Source of the DNA: Thermoleophilaceae bacterium
Lineage (GTDB): Bacteria; Actinomycetota; Thermoleophilia; Solirubrobacterales; Thermoleophilaceae
Reading direction: 5' to 3'
Length of the DNA stretch: 64,000 nt
NCBI GenBank assembly: GCA_040901445.1
Contig: JBBDYQ010000025.1
Location: 497,925-561,924, forward strand
Each line of letters opens with the position of its first letter. The first letter of the stretch is position 1. The position numbers and the translations under genes were made by a program. Of this stretch, positions 26,130 to 35,463 are shown one piece after another. The notes below the pieces were generated by a model. It saw nothing but the letters and a program-made list of their open reading frames with translations, was not told the origin of the DNA and searched no databases.

Positions 26130-27446
26130 GTGCGCCTGGACCCGTCGCTCGACCTGTCCGCCGTCGTGCTCCGCTCGCGCCGGCCCGACGACCGCTTCTT
26201 CTGCCTGGAGCAGCCCGATCGCGACGGCTTCGCGCTCGCCGCCCTCGGTCAGGCGGCGGTGGTGGAGGCCCGCGGGGAGCGGCGGCTGAGCGAGCTCACC
26301 GCCGCCTGCCGCGCCATCGGCCGCGACGCCGAGACGGGCGATCCCGCGGCCGACGCCCGCGCGCCCGCTGCGAGCGGGCCCGTCTGGGTGGGCGGCGTGG
26401 CGTTCGCGCCGGATGGCGGCGCGGCACCCGAATGGCGCTCGCTGGCCCCGGCCCAGCTCGTGATGCCGGAGGTGTCGGTGGCGCGCGGCGGCTCGGAGGC
26501 GCGGCTCACCGTCACCGCCGTCGTGGACGGCGACGAGGACGCGTCGCGCATGGCCCACCGCCTGCTCGCCCGGCTGGCGGAGCTGGCGCCCGCGGACATG
26601 CCTCTCTCAGACCCCGACCCCGTCCGGACGCCGCGCGTCTCCAGCGCTGCCCCGCCCGAGCACTACGAGGCCGCCGTCGAGAGCGCGGTGGAACGCATCG
26701 TCCGCGGGGAGATCGAGAAGGTCGTGCTCGCGCGCGAGGTGCGCGTGCATGCGCCCGCGCCCATCGACCCGGCGCCCGTGCTCGATGGGCTGCGCACCGG
26801 CTTTCCCGCCTGCTACTGCTACTGCGTCGGCACCCCGGAGCTCGCCTTCGTGGGCGCCAGCCCGGAGCTGCTGGTGCGCCGCGACGGCGCCCGCGCCCAG
26901 ACCGTGGCCCTCGCGGGCACCACGCGGCGCAGCGCCGATCCCGCGGTGGACGACCACCTGGGCGAGCAGCTGCGACAGAGCGCGAAGGACCGCGCCGAGC
27001 AGGCCATCGTCAGCCGCCGGATCGAGCGCGCCCTGCGCCCGCTGAGCGTGTGGGTGGCCGCCGCCGGCGAGCCCGTGCTCGTCAAGGTTCAGAACGTCCA
27101 GCACCTGGCCACGCCGATCCGGGCGCAGCTCCGCAACCCGGTGGCGCTGCTCGAGCTCGCCGAGCGCCTGCATCCCACGCCCGCCGTGGGCGGCGAGCCA
27201 GCGGCGGGCGCGCTGCCCCTCATCCCCGCGCTCGAGGGACTCGACCGGGGCTGGTACGCGGGGGCGGTGGGCTGGACCGACCTCCACGAGGACGGCGAGC
27301 TGTGCGTGGCGCTGCGCTGTGCGCTGCTGCGCGACGGCGTGGCCCACCTCTTCGCGGGCTGCGGCATCGTGCGCGACTCGGTCCCGGCGGCGGAGCTCGC
27401 CGAGACCGAGGTCAAGCTGCAGGCGCTGTTGCCGCTGCTGGCCTGA
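26130..27446 (+). CDS. menF: Isochorismate synthase (menaquinone pathway)
   Basis: 438 residues from a GTG. It converts chorismate to isochorismate, the first step toward menaquinone. Chorismate-binding domain signatures are clear: the Lys in RGEIEKVVLAREV, FVGASPELLVRR, ALAGTTRRS, VKVQNVQHLATPI, LHPTPAVGG and FAGCGIVRDSVP. The reading frame is open back to the ilvN stop (encoding LAGAGPFALDPADRELLDRR), so translation could start further upstream at a rarer codon; no ATG, GTG or TTG is available there. EntC-type siderophore enzymes are related, but the men genes around it support MenF. Convergent with the acyltransferase gene. Confidence 0.9.
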   Translation: MRLDPSLDLSAVVLRSRRPDDRFFCLEQPDRDGFALAALGQAAVVEARGERRLSELTAACRAIGRDAETGDPAADARAPAASGPVWVGGVAFAPDGGAAPEWRSLAPAQLVMPEVSVARGGSEARLTVTAVVDGDEDASRMAHRLLARLAELAPADMPLSDPDPVRTPRVSSAAPPEHYEAAVESAVERIVRGEIEKVVLAREVRVHAPAPIDPAPVLDGLRTGFPACYCYCVGTPELAFVGASPELLVRRDGARAQTVALAGTTRRSADPAVDDHLGEQLRQSAKDRAEQAIVSRRIERALRPLSVWVAAAGEPVLVKVQNVQHLATPIRAQLRNPVALLELAERLHPTPAVGGEPAAGALPLIPALEGLDRGWYAGAVGWTDLHEDGELCVALRCALLRDGVAHLFAGCGIVRDSVPAAELAETEVKLQALLPLLA

Positions 27447-27455
27447 GCCGGGCGC

Positions 27456-28859
27456 TCAGACGAGTGCCGGCTCGGGGTGGGGGTCGCGCTCCGGGCGGGC
27501 GGCAAGCTCCACGAGCTCGTCCAGGGCGCCGTCCACGGCGGCCGCCAGGTCGTCGGCGTCCGGCAGCGCAGCGCGGTCGGCGTAGACGCCGAAGAACGCG
27601 CCGTCGCGCACCGTGGTCATCCCCACCGACAGCGCGTGGCGGTCGGCCAGCGGCACCACCGGGTAGGCCTCCTCGAGCTCGCAGCCGAGCATGTAGAGAG
27701 GCTCGGCTGGCCCGGGGATGTTGGACACCACGAGGTTGAAGGTCCGCGGGCTGGCCACGAGCCGGGACACGGCGGCCTGCAGCGTGCGCGGCGCGTAGTC
27801 GAAGGCGCGCAGCACGGTGTCGCCGCCCTCGGCGTCTCCCCGGCGCTTGCAGTTGCTCGTCGCCAGGTGCACGTTCATCAGGCGCCGCACCGGGTCGGGC
27901 TCGTCGCAGGGGAGCGGGACGAACATGAACGAGATGCGGTTGCCCAGCGCCCCCGCGTCGCCGCCTCCGCGCACGTTCACGGGGACCATTGCCTTGAGTC
28001 GCGGCGGCGCGACACCGCGGTGCATGAGGAAGTGGCGCAGCCCTCCCGACACGGCGGCCAGCACCACATCGTTGACCGTGCACCCGAAGCGCGCGCGCAC
28101 GGCGCGCAGCTCGTCGAGCCCGCGGCCGATCATGGCAAGCCGGCGGTCGGGGGAGATGGGGTCGTTCAACCCGCCGTCCGCGGGCGCCGGGGTCATCGAG
28201 CTGCCCAGCGCGTCGGCGGCGCGGCGTGCGTCGCCGATCAGCCCGGCCAGGCGGCGCGGCCTGCTCACAAGCCCGGCGGCTCGCCCGGCGAGCCGGGCGC
28301 CCTCGAGCACGCGGTCTCGCACCGCAGAGGCCAGCAGGTCCATCCCCTCCGGGCCCGGGCGCGGGCGCCAGCCGTCGTCGGGCTCGCCCGGCGGGTCGGG
28401 AGAGGCGTCGAGCAGCAGCGAGGCCAGCTCCACGGCCGCGATGCCATCCACCATGCAGTGGTGCGCCTTGCCCACGATCCCCACCCGGCCGTCGGCCAGC
28501 CGGTCGGCCACCCACAGCTCCCAGAGCGGCCTGTCGTGGCGCAGAGGCACCGACAGCACCTCGTCCACCACCTGGCCGATCTCGGCGGCCGGGCTATGCA
28601 CCACGTGCTCGTCGATGTCGAAGCGGGTGTCGTCCACCCAGATCGGGTCGTTCAGCCTCAGGGGCACCCGGAGCAGGCGCTGGCGGTAGCGAGGCGCGCG
28701 CGGCAGCCGGGCCGCCACGTGCTCGCGCAGCGCGCGGAAGTCGGGTAAGGGACGATCCCCCTGCGGCCGGAAGAGCGCCACCCAGCCCACGTGCATGTGA
28801 GCCGTCGGGCTCTCGACCTCGAGGAACGACGCGTCCATTGATGTGAGTCGCGTCTGCAT
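27456..28859 (-). CDS. Wax ester synthase/diacylglycerol acyltransferase (WS/DGAT) family
   Basis: 467 residues. These enzymes move fatty acyl groups from acyl-CoA to diacylglycerol or long-chain alcohols to make storage lipids. The catalytic HHxxxDG is HHCMVDG (H133, H134, D138), and the opening LTSMDASFLEVESPTAHMHVG is typical. The second half has NDVVLAAVSGGLRHFL and VSNIPGP-like elements (NLVVSNIPGPAEPLYMLG). AAGGGAG precedes the ATG. The gene lies between menF and menD but has no obvious menaquinone role. Confidence 0.92.
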   Translation of the reverse strand: MQTRLTSMDASFLEVESPTAHMHVGWVALFRPQGDRPLPDFRALREHVAARLPRAPRYRQRLLRVPLRLNDPIWVDDTRFDIDEHVVHSPAAEIGQVVDEVLSVPLRHDRPLWELWVADRLADGRVGIVGKAHHCMVDGIAAVELASLLLDASPDPPGEPDDGWRPRPGPEGMDLLASAVRDRVLEGARLAGRAAGLVSRPRRLAGLIGDARRAADALGSSMTPAPADGGLNDPISPDRRLAMIGRGLDELRAVRARFGCTVNDVVLAAVSGGLRHFLMHRGVAPPRLKAMVPVNVRGGGDAGALGNRISFMFVPLPCDEPDPVRRLMNVHLATSNCKRRGDAEGGDTVLRAFDYAPRTLQAAVSRLVASPRTFNLVVSNIPGPAEPLYMLGCELEEAYPVVPLADRHALSVGMTTVRDGAFFGVYADRAALPDADDLAAAVDGALDELVELAARPERDPHPEPALV

Positions 28860-28886
28860 CAGGGGGCTCCCTTCGAGACGCTCGGG

Positions 28887-28892
28887 ACCGTA
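28887..28892 (-). promoter_or_regulatory. -10 box TACGGT for the WS/DGAT gene
   Basis: TACGGT on the reverse strand stands 27 bases before the ATG at 28859. The leader contains the ribosome site AAGGGAG. Confidence 0.45.
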
Positions 28893-28902
28893 CGCTCGTC
28901 AC

Positions 28903-28914
28903 GGGTACCTACCC
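28903..28914. promoter_or_regulatory. Palindrome GGGTACCTACCC near the WS/DGAT -35 region
   Basis: Five-base perfect arms around CC, ten bases upstream of the -10 box on the reverse strand. Its position would let a bound regulator block the promoter. Confidence 0.3.
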
Positions 28915-28964
28915 ACCTCGGGTGATGTCTATCGTCCGAGAATCCCGCTCTTTGCGGAGAAAGC

Positions 28965-30692
28965 TCAGGCGATCGCGGCGCCGATTCGCGCGTGCAGCTC
29001 GCGATGCAGCTCCACGTTGCCCGTGCGGTCGGTGCGCACCTCCACGAGCGCGGGCTCGGCGGCGGCCTCGCGCACCTCGGCCGGGGTGCCCGCGACGCGA
29101 TGGGGGAGGCCCGCGAGCGCGGCCACCTGCTCGAGCTCGAGGGCCGAGGGCGTCGCCACGTGCTCCTCGTAGGAAGCGGCGGCGGCGTGCTCGGCCACCG
29201 GAAGGAAGTCGAAGATGCCGCCGCCCCCGTTGTTCACGCACACGATCGTCAGCGGCACGCCGGCGCGAGCCGCCGCAGCCACGCCGCCGAGGTCGTGCAG
29301 GAGCGCCAGCTCGCCCGTGAGCAGAAAGGTGCGTCCGCCGCGGGCGAGGGCCGCGCCGAGCGCGGAGGAGACGGTGCCGTCGATCCCGTTGGCGCCGCGA
29401 TTGGCGAGCACCACCACGTCGGCGTCGAGGCGGGGCAAGAAGGTCTCCACGTCGCGGATCGCCATCGACGACGCCACCCAGACGGTGTCGCCATCGCGCA
29501 GGGCGGGAGCGAGCGCCGTGTAGGCGCCCGGCTCACTCGACTCGCCGTCCAGCGCCGCGGCGGCTGCGGCCGCGGCGGCATCCGCCCCGCGCCACGAGGC
29601 CATCCAGTCGGGGTCTACCGTCCCGGTGCGGGCCTCCAGGGCGCCGGCCAGCGCCGTGCAGGTGCGCAGCGGGTCCGCCACGAGCAGCGTCCGGGCGCTG
29701 CGGGTGGGCTCGTGCCAGTCGGCGTGCGGGTCCACCACCACCTGACGGGCTCCGGCGAGCCATGCGCGCAGCGGCTTGGAGGTGGGCATGTCGCCCAGGC
29801 GCAGCACGAGCTCGGGGGCTTGGGCCTCGGCGAAGGCGTCGTGGCGCAGCAGCGCGTCGTAGTGGGCCACCACGCGCGAGCCGTCGTGGCGGCCGCAGCG
29901 CAGCCCGGAGGTGGGCTCCGCCAGCACGGGCCAGCCCGCGAGCTCCGCCAGGCGGGCGATCGCCTCGGCGGGCGCACACGGCGCAAGCCCAGCGCCCGCC
30001 ACGATCACTCCGCGCGGCGCGCCGGCGAGCGTGCTCGCCACGCGGTCGAGCGTCCTGGCGTCCGGCTCGCGCGCACCCTCGCGCACCAGCGTCCATGCCC
30101 GCCCGCCGGGGCGGCCCTCCCAATCCGCGCGGTCCAGCTCCTCGGCCACCGGCGCCAGCGGCTCGCGCAGCGCCACGTTCAGGTGCACCGGGCCGGGCCG
30201 GCCGCCGGCAGCGGTGGCGTACGCGCGGCAGCCGAGGGCGCGGAAGTGCACCGCGGTTTCCCGCGACGGCTCGTGGCCGCCCACCTCACAGAACCACTTG
30301 GCGAAGCCGCCGTAGAGCTTGATCTGGTCGATCGCCTGCCCCGCGCCCACGCCGCGCAGCTCCGGCGGGCGGTCGGCCGTGAGCACCACGAGCGGCACTC
30401 GCGACTCCCAGGCCTCCGCCACCGCGGGGAGGAGGTTGGCCGCCGCCGTCCCCGACGTGCAGGTGACCGCCACCGGCCGCCCGCTCGCCTTCGCCAGCCC
30501 CAGCGCCACGAAGCCGGCGGAGCGCTCGTCGATCACCGAAACGCTGCGGACCCGCTGCTGGGCGGCCAGCGCCAGCACGATCGGAGCGTTGCGCGAGCCG
30601 GGACAGGTGACCGCGTGCGTCATGCCACAGCGGGCCAGCTCGTCGACGAGCACCTGCAGCGGCGCGTATGTTCGGTTGGTGGGCGAGCTCAT
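28965..30692 (-). CDS. menD: SEPHCHC synthase (menaquinone pathway)
   Basis: 575 residues from the ATG at 30692 (MSSPTNRTYAP); ATGs at 30698 and 30710 would add two or six residues. 30692 was chosen for its nearby GGGG. This ThDP enzyme joins isochorismate and 2-oxoglutarate. Visible: VLVDELARCGMTHAVTCPGS, RNAPIVLAL, the ThDP Glu in VIDERSAGFVALGLAKASG, and the cofactor motif GELALLHDLGG to VNNGGGGIFDFLP. Full length. Its 5' end overlaps the divergent menH gene, so its promoter lies inside menH. Confidence 0.93.
   Translation of the reverse strand: MSSPTNRTYAPLQVLVDELARCGMTHAVTCPGSRNAPIVLALAAQQRVRSVSVIDERSAGFVALGLAKASGRPVAVTCTSGTAAANLLPAVAEAWESRVPLVVLTADRPPELRGVGAGQAIDQIKLYGGFAKWFCEVGGHEPSRETAVHFRALGCRAYATAAGGRPGPVHLNVALREPLAPVAEELDRADWEGRPGGRAWTLVREGAREPDARTLDRVASTLAGAPRGVIVAGAGLAPCAPAEAIARLAELAGWPVLAEPTSGLRCGRHDGSRVVAHYDALLRHDAFAEAQAPELVLRLGDMPTSKPLRAWLAGARQVVVDPHADWHEPTRSARTLLVADPLRTCTALAGALEARTGTVDPDWMASWRGADAAAAAAAAALDGESSEPGAYTALAPALRDGDTVWVASSMAIRDVETFLPRLDADVVVLANRGANGIDGTVSSALGAALARGGRTFLLTGELALLHDLGGVAAAARAGVPLTIVCVNNGGGGIFDFLPVAEHAAAASYEEHVATPSALELEQVAALAGLPHRVAGTPAEVREAAAEPALVEVRTDRTGNVELHRELHARIGAAIA
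30667..30672 (+). promoter_or_regulatory. -10 box TATGTT, leaderless menH promoter
   Basis: TATGTT ends six bases before the GTG at 30679 and lies inside the first codons of the opposite menD gene. Confidence 0.45.
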
Positions 30693-31386
30693 CTTCATCC
30701 CCGGCTTCATGCAGCGCGCGGACGCCTGGAGGGCGGTCGCGGAGCGGGTGGGAGAACGCTATCCCAGCACCTGCCTCGACCATCGCTCCCACGACTTCGA
30801 GGGACGCCTGGCCGAGATCGCGGAGGCCTGCCCTCCGGGTTCGGTGCCGGTGGGCTACTCGATGGGCGGGCGGCTGGCGCTCCACGCTGCCCTGCGCGAG
30901 CCCGGGCGCTTCGCGGCGCTCGTGCTGGTGGGAGCCTCGGCCGGCATCGAGCACGCCGGCGAGCGCGCCGCCCGCGCCCGGGTGGACGAGGAGCTGGCGG
31001 CGTGGATCGAGAGCCGGCCCATCGAGAGCGTGGTGCAGCGCTGGGAGCGCAACGCCGTCTTCGCGAGCCAGGCGCCCGAGCTCATGGCCGCCCAGCGCGC
31101 CGGCCGCCTCGCGCACGACCCCCGCGACCTCGCGCGGCTCCTGCGCAGCGCCGGCCAGGCGGCCTGTCCGCCCGTCTGGGACCGCCTCGGCGGGCTCGAA
31201 TGTCCCCTGCTCGCGCTGGCCGGCCAAGCCGACGAGCACTACGCGGCCGCGGCCGGCCGCATGGCCGGCGGCACGCGATGCGGGGCGGCCGCGCTCGTGC
31301 CCGGCGCCGGCCACGCCCCCCACCTGGAGGCGCCGGATGCCACCGCCGAGCTCCTACTGGAGCTGCTCGACGAGCACCTCGGCTAG
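30679..31386 (+). CDS. menH: Alpha/beta hydrolase, probable SHCHC synthase
   Basis: 235 residues, GTG start (VGELIFIPGFMQRADAW); a TTG three bases earlier is possible. The oxyanion region is FIPGFMQ, the nucleophile Ser lies in VPVGYSMGGRLALHAAL, the Asp in LALAGQADEHY, and the His in PGAGHAPHLEAP: a complete catalytic triad. Between menD and menC the likely job is elimination of pyruvate from SEPHCHC. Many hydrolases share this fold, so the assignment rests on the neighbours. Both ends overlap genes on the other strand: menD at the 5' end (14 bases) and menC at the 3' end (33 bases). Confidence 0.82.
   Translation: MGELIFIPGFMQRADAWRAVAERVGERYPSTCLDHRSHDFEGRLAEIAEACPPGSVPVGYSMGGRLALHAALREPGRFAALVLVGASAGIEHAGERAARARVDEELAAWIESRPIESVVQRWERNAVFASQAPELMAAQRAGRLAHDPRDLARLLRSAGQAACPPVWDRLGGLECPLLALAGQADEHYAAAAGRMAGGTRCGAAALVPGAGHAPHLEAPDATAELLLELLDEHLG
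30756..30761 (-). promoter_or_regulatory. Possible -10 box TAGCGT for menD inside menH
   Basis: TAGCGT on the reverse strand lies 45-63 bases before the possible menD starts and within the menH coding region. Confidence 0.3.
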
Positions 31387-32364
31387 GTCCTCATCCTCCA
31401 CGTCCACGCCCAGCCCGGACCCCGGGGGCACCTCGAGCACGCCGGCCATGGGCCGGCGGACCGCCTTCGCCAGCCGTGCGGCGAACAGGTCCAGCGTGGC
31501 CAGCCCGCAGGCCAGGGTCAGCCGCTCGGCGGCCGCCACGTGGAGCGCGGCGGCGATTCCCCACGGGCCGTCCAGCGTGGAGGTGAGGATGGGCTCGAGC
31601 CCCTCCTCGCGAGCGGCACGGATGGCGTCTCGCGTGGGCAGCACGCCGCCGAGCGTGGCGAGCTTGAGGCTCACGGCATCGCAGGCGCCCGCGGCCGCCG
31701 CCGCGCGCACGTCGCCGGCGCCGCGGATGGGCTCGTCGGCGGCGATCGGCACCGAAACGCGGCGGCGCACCAGCGCCAGCTCCTCGAGCGTGGGGCAGGG
31801 CTGCTCCACGAGCTGGAGGTCGTGCTCGGCCAGCGCGTCGATTCGCTCCACGGCCTCCTCCACGCCCCAGGCGCCGTTGGCGTCCAGGCGCAGCGCGGGC
31901 CAGGGCCCGAGCGCCCCGCGCACGGCCGCCACGCGATCCGCGTCGTCGGGCAGGCCCACCTTCAGCTTGAAGCACGAGTAGCCCTTGCGCAGGCCCTCCT
32001 TGGCCTTTGCCACCGCCTCGTCGGGCGGGCCGGCCGCCACCGTGTAGTTCACGGCGATCGCGTCGGCACCCGGCTCGCACAGGGGACGCCCCTCGCGACG
32101 CGCCTCGAGGTCGAGCAGCGCCATCTCCTCCGCCGCCCGGGCCTGCGGCGGCACGGGCCCGTCGCCGGGGTCGAGCAGCGCCGCCGCCACGGGGGCCAGC
32201 GGGGTGCCGTCGTAGGGCTCGAACGGGGCGGCCTCGCCCAGGCCCACGGCGCCGTCGTCGTCCTCCAGGCGCAGCAGCAGAAGCTCGCGGGTCAGGACCG
32301 TGCCCGTGGCCGTGACGTAGGGCTCACGGAACGGGATTGCGAGCGACGCGAGCGAGCGCCTCAC
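31354..32364 (-). CDS. menC: o-Succinylbenzoate synthase (enolase superfamily)
   Basis: 336 residues from the GTG at 32364, which overlaps the menA stop by four bases; the longer open frame upstream is noise antisense to other genes. It dehydrates SHCHC to o-succinylbenzoate. Enolase-superfamily residues: the KxK pair in CFKLKVG, the metal ligands Asp in LRLDANGAW, Glu in LVEQPCP and Asp in AADEPIRG, and the second base Lys in AVSLKLATLGG. The N-terminal cap (IPFREPYVTATG) is typical. Its 3' end overlaps that of menH by 33 bases on the opposite strand. Confidence 0.92.
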   Translation of the reverse strand: MRRSLASLAIPFREPYVTATGTVLTRELLLLRLEDDDGAVGLGEAAPFEPYDGTPLAPVAAALLDPGDGPVPPQARAAEEMALLDLEARREGRPLCEPGADAIAVNYTVAAGPPDEAVAKAKEGLRKGYSCFKLKVGLPDDADRVAAVRGALGPWPALRLDANGAWGVEEAVERIDALAEHDLQLVEQPCPTLEELALVRRRVSVPIAADEPIRGAGDVRAAAAAGACDAVSLKLATLGGVLPTRDAIRAAREEGLEPILTSTLDGPWGIAAALHVAAAERLTLACGLATLDLFAARLAKAVRRPMAGVLEVPPGSGLGVDVEDEDLAEVLVEQLQ

Positions 32365-33242
32365 GACAGCAGCACTCCTCCCGCGAGGAGCAGCGAGAAG
32401 ACCGCCAGCAGCCGCCCGGTGTCGGCCAGCGCCCGGTTGAGCGACGGTCCGTCGGTGCGCGACGCGACGGTGCGCACGACGGGCGGGGCCAGGGGGAGCG
32501 CCACCAGCGCCAGCAGCACCCAGGCCGAGAGCCCGCCGGCGGCCCACACGGCCGGCGGCACGGCGAAGGCGAGGTACACGCAGGCGGCGTAGAGCCGCCG
32601 CGCGCGGTCGCGGCCGAGCCGTACCGCGAGCGTGCGCTTGCCCGCGCGCCGGTCCGTGTCGGCGTCGCGCACGTTGTTCGCCACAAGGATCGCGGCGGCC
32701 AGGAGCCCCACCGGCACCGACAGCGCGAACGCCTCCCACGTCAGCTCCTCGGTCTGCACGAAGTAGGAGCCCGTCACGGCCACCACGCCGAAGAACAGGA
32801 ACACGAACAGCTCGCCCAGGCCCTCGTAGCCGTAGGGCCGGGGGCCGCCCGTGTAGAGGACCCCGGCGAGGATGGAGGCCGCGCCCACCAGCAGCAGCTC
32901 CCACCCGGCCACCGCCACGAGGTAGGCCCCGGCGGCCACCGCCACGCCGAACGCCACGTAGGTGCCCACGAGCACCGTGCGCGGGGGCATGAGGCCGCCG
33001 GCGGTCACCCGCACGGGACCCAGGCGGTCCTCGGTGTCCGCGCCGCGCCGTGCGTCCGAGTAGTCGTTGGAGAGGTTCGTCCCGATCTGGATGAAGATGC
33101 TCCCCACGAGCGCCGCGGCGAAGGCCAGCGCGCGGAACTTGTCCTCGCTGCCCGCCAGCGCGGTGCCCACGAGCACGGGCGCCACCGCCGCGGGCAGCGT
33201 CCGCGGGCGCGCCGCCATGGCCCACAGCCGCAGCGGGCTCAA
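32361..33242 (-). CDS. menA: 1,4-Dihydroxy-2-naphthoate prenyltransferase
   Basis: 293 residues if translation starts at the TTG (33242) that overlaps the menB stop, giving [20 protein letters not shown]; the next option is an ATG at 33218 (285 residues). It is a UbiA-type integral membrane enzyme that attaches the polyprenyl tail. The two Asp-rich diphosphate/Mg sites are [18 protein letters not shown] and [18 protein letters not shown]. About eight or nine membrane helices are visible. It is translationally coupled to menB upstream and menC downstream. Confidence 0.93.
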   Translation of the reverse strand: MSPLRLWAMAARPRTLPAAVAPVLVGTALAGSEDKFRALAFAAALVGSIFIQIGTNLSNDYSDARRGADTEDRLGPVRVTAGGLMPPRTVLVGTYVAFGVAVAAGAYLVAVAGWELLLVGAASILAGVLYTGGPRPYGYEGLGELFVFLFFGVVAVTGSYFVQTEELTWEAFALSVPVGLLAAAILVANNVRDADTDRRAGKRTLAVRLGRDRARRLYAACVYLAFAVPPAVWAAGGLSAWVLLALVALPLAPPVVRTVASRTDGPSLNRALADTGRLLAVFSLLLAGGVLLS

Positions 33243-34096
33243 GGCCGCTTGGGGAACTGCCCGAAGTCGGGCCGGCGCTTCTCGAGGTACGCCGTGCGGC
33301 CCTCGCGCGCCTCGTCGGAGCCGTAGAAGAGCAGGTTGGTGTCGTGGGCCAGCTGCTGGAGCCCGGTGAGCCCGTCCTCGGTCGCGTTGAAGCTGGCCTT
33401 GAGCAGCCGCAGCGCGAAGGGGGATAGCGCGAGCATCTCGCGGCTCCAGCGCACGGTTTCCTCCTCGAGCTCCTCGAGCGCGACGACGGCGTTCACCAGC
33501 CCCATCTCCAGCGCCTGCGTCGCGTCGTACTGGCGGCAGAGGAACCAGATCTCCTTGGCGCGCTTGGGACCGACGAGGTTGGCCAGCACGCCGGCGCCGA
33601 AGCCGCCGTCGAAGCTGCCCACCTTGGGCCCGGTCTGGCCGAAGCGGGCGTTGTCGGCGGCGATCGTCAGGTCGCAGACCACGTGCAGGACGTGGCCGCC
33701 GCCCACGGCGTAGCCGGCCACCATGGCCACCACCGGCTTGGGCGTGCGCCGGATCTGCACCTGCAGGTCCGTGACGTGGAAGCGGCCCACGCCGCGCTGG
33801 GCGGCCTCGTCCTCGGCGAGGTAGCCCTGGTCGCCGCGGACGCGCTGGTCGCCCCCCGAGCAGAAGGCCAGGGGCCCCTCCCCGGTGAACACGATCACGC
33901 CCACGTCGAGGTCCTCGCGTGCCCGGGTGAAGGCGTCGGACAGCTCGATCAGGGTCTGTGGCCGGAACGCGTTGCGCACCTCCGGGCGGTCGATCGTGAT
34001 CTTCGCGATCCCGCCGGCAAGCTCGTAGCGGATGTCCTCGTATTCGCCGGCGGGCTGCCAGTCTGCGGCGCGACGGATGGTCCTCTCGGCGGCCAT
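33239..34096 (-). CDS. menB: 1,4-Dihydroxy-2-naphthoyl-CoA synthase
   Basis: 285 residues from the ATG at 34096 ([15 protein letters not shown]); the frame is open further upstream but runs across the divergent menE start. It is a crotonase-fold enzyme that cyclises o-succinylbenzoyl-CoA. Visible: [40 protein letters not shown], the oxyanion region [20 protein letters not shown] and [15 protein letters not shown]. The C-terminus FGQFPKRP is typical of MenB. First gene of the menB-menA-menC operon; its promoter is shared back to back with menE. Confidence 0.95.
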   Translation of the reverse strand: MAAERTIRRAADWQPAGEYEDIRYELAGGIAKITIDRPEVRNAFRPQTLIELSDAFTRAREDLDVGVIVFTGEGPLAFCSGGDQRVRGDQGYLAEDEAAQRGVGRFHVTDLQVQIRRTPKPVVAMVAGYAVGGGHVLHVVCDLTIAADNARFGQTGPKVGSFDGGFGAGVLANLVGPKRAKEIWFLCRQYDATQALEMGLVNAVVALEELEEETVRWSREMLALSPFALRLLKASFNATEDGLTGLQQLAHDTNLLFYGSDEAREGRTAYLEKRRPDFGQFPKRP

Positions 34097-34105
34097 GAGG
34101 GCCCT

Positions 34106-34112
34106 TACGATA
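34106..34112. promoter_or_regulatory. Overlapping divergent -10 boxes between menB and menE
   Basis: The near-palindrome CTTACGATAAG (34104-34114) gives TACGAT forward (12 bases before the menE GTG) and TATCGT in reverse (ten bases before the menB ATG). The two boxes share five base pairs, in a gene gap of only 27 bases. Confidence 0.5.
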
Positions 34113-34123
34113 AGACACTCGGC

Positions 34124-35407
34124 GTGTCGGACTGGCTCAGCCACAGCGCGGATCGGGCGCCCGGAGCCCTCGCGGTCCGGGCCCCCGAGGGCGACGTCAC
34201 CTACGCCGAGCTGGCGGAGGGTGCGGCGCGCGCGGCCGGCCGCCTCGCCGCCCATGGCGTCCGCCGCGGCGACCGCGTGGCCGTCACTCTCGCGCCGGGC
34301 CGTGCATTCGCCGAGCTGCTCCACGCCATGCCCCTGCTCGGGACGGTGCTGGTCCCGCTCAACACCAGGCTCTCGGCGGCGGAGCTGCGCGCCCAGGTCG
34401 AGCAGGCGGCCCCGCGGATCGTGGTGGAGGAGCCGCTGGACGGGCCGGGCGCCGAGCTTCCCGCGCAGCCTGGCGCCGCGCCCGGCGACGCATTCACCCT
34501 GCTCTTCACGTCCGGCAGCACGGCGCGGCCCAAGCCGGTCGTCCTCACCTACGCCAACCACGCCGCAAGCGCGGCCGCCTCCCACGCGAACCTCCCGCTC
34601 GGCCCTGACGACCGCTGGCTCTGCGTGCTTCCGCTCTTCCACGTGGGCGGCCTCGCCATCCTCGTGCGCTGTGCGATTGCGGGCGCGTGCGCGGTCGTGC
34701 ACGACGGATTCCACGCGGATGCGGTGCGGCGCTCATTGGAGTCGGGCGAGGCCACGCTCGCCTCCCTGGTGCCCACGATGCTGCGCCGCCTCGCCGCCGC
34801 CGGGCTGCGCGAGGCGCCGGCGCTGCGGGCCGCGCTGCTCGGCGGCGGGCCGATCCCGCGCGACCTGCTCGACTGGGCGCGCGCGCACGGCATCCCGGTG
34901 CTCCCCACCTACGGGATGACCGAGACCGCGTCCCAGGTGGTCACCGGAGACGGCCCGCTGCCCGGCGTCGAGCTGCGGATCGGTCCCGGCGGAGAGATCC
35001 TCCTGCGCGGCCCGATGGTGTCCGAGGGGGCGCTGGCTGCGGACGGCTGGCTTCACACCGGCGACCGCGGCAGCCTCGACCCCGCGGGCCGCCTTCACGT
35101 GGAGGGCCGTCTGAAGGAGGTGATCGTCACGGGCGGGGAGAACGTCTCCATGGCGGAGGTCGAGGAGGCCCTCCTGGCCCATCCCGCCGTGGCCGACGCC
35201 GGCGTGGCCGGGAGGCCGGACACGGAATGGGGGGAGGTCGTGGTGGCCCACGTGGTGGTCGCCGGCGACGTGAGCGACCACGACCTGGCCGCCCACTGCC
35301 GTGCGCTCCTCGCCGGCTACAAGGTCCCGAAGGCCTTCGTCCGCCACGAGTCGCTGCCCCGCAACGCCGCCGGCAAGCTGCTTCGCGGAAGGCTCTCGGC
35401 CGTTTAG
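34124..35407 (+). CDS. menE: o-Succinylbenzoate-CoA ligase
   Basis: 427 residues from the GTG at 34124 ([19 protein letters not shown]); the upstream open frame is antisense to menB. An acyl-adenylate-forming enzyme that makes OSB-CoA for MenB. The ATP loop is [17 protein letters not shown], the adenine motif [11 protein letters not shown], the hinge [20 protein letters not shown], and the catalytic Lys lies in NAAGKLLRG near the end. It is shorter than many acyl-CoA ligases, as usual for MenE. ilvC follows after 56 bases. Confidence 0.92.
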   Translation: MSDWLSHSADRAPGALAVRAPEGDVTYAELAEGAARAAGRLAAHGVRRGDRVAVTLAPGRAFAELLHAMPLLGTVLVPLNTRLSAAELRAQVEQAAPRIVVEEPLDGPGAELPAQPGAAPGDAFTLLFTSGSTARPKPVVLTYANHAASAAASHANLPLGPDDRWLCVLPLFHVGGLAILVRCAIAGACAVVHDGFHADAVRRSLESGEATLASLVPTMLRRLAAAGLREAPALRAALLGGGPIPRDLLDWARAHGIPVLPTYGMTETASQVVTGDGPLPGVELRIGPGGEILLRGPMVSEGALAADGWLHTGDRGSLDPAGRLHVEGRLKEVIVTGGENVSMAEVEEALLAHPAVADAGVAGRPDTEWGEVVVAHVVVAGDVSDHDLAAHCRALLAGYKVPKAFVRHESLPRNAAGKLLRGRLSAV

Positions 35408-35448
35408 CGCCCCGTGCCTCGGGAAGGCGCATGGGCGCGGCGCTTGGC

Positions 35449-35454
35449 TAGAGT
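35449..35454 (+). promoter_or_regulatory. -10 box TAGAGT, leaderless ilvC promoter
   Basis: TAGAGT ends nine bases before the ilvC ATG at 35464; no ribosome site lies between. Confidence 0.5.
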
Positions 35455-35463
35455 GCCGCGCCC

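Noticed and set aside
27445-27457. GAGC/GCTC hairpin between menF and WS/DGAT as a terminator
   Set aside because: Only four base pairs, easily expected by chance at this base composition.
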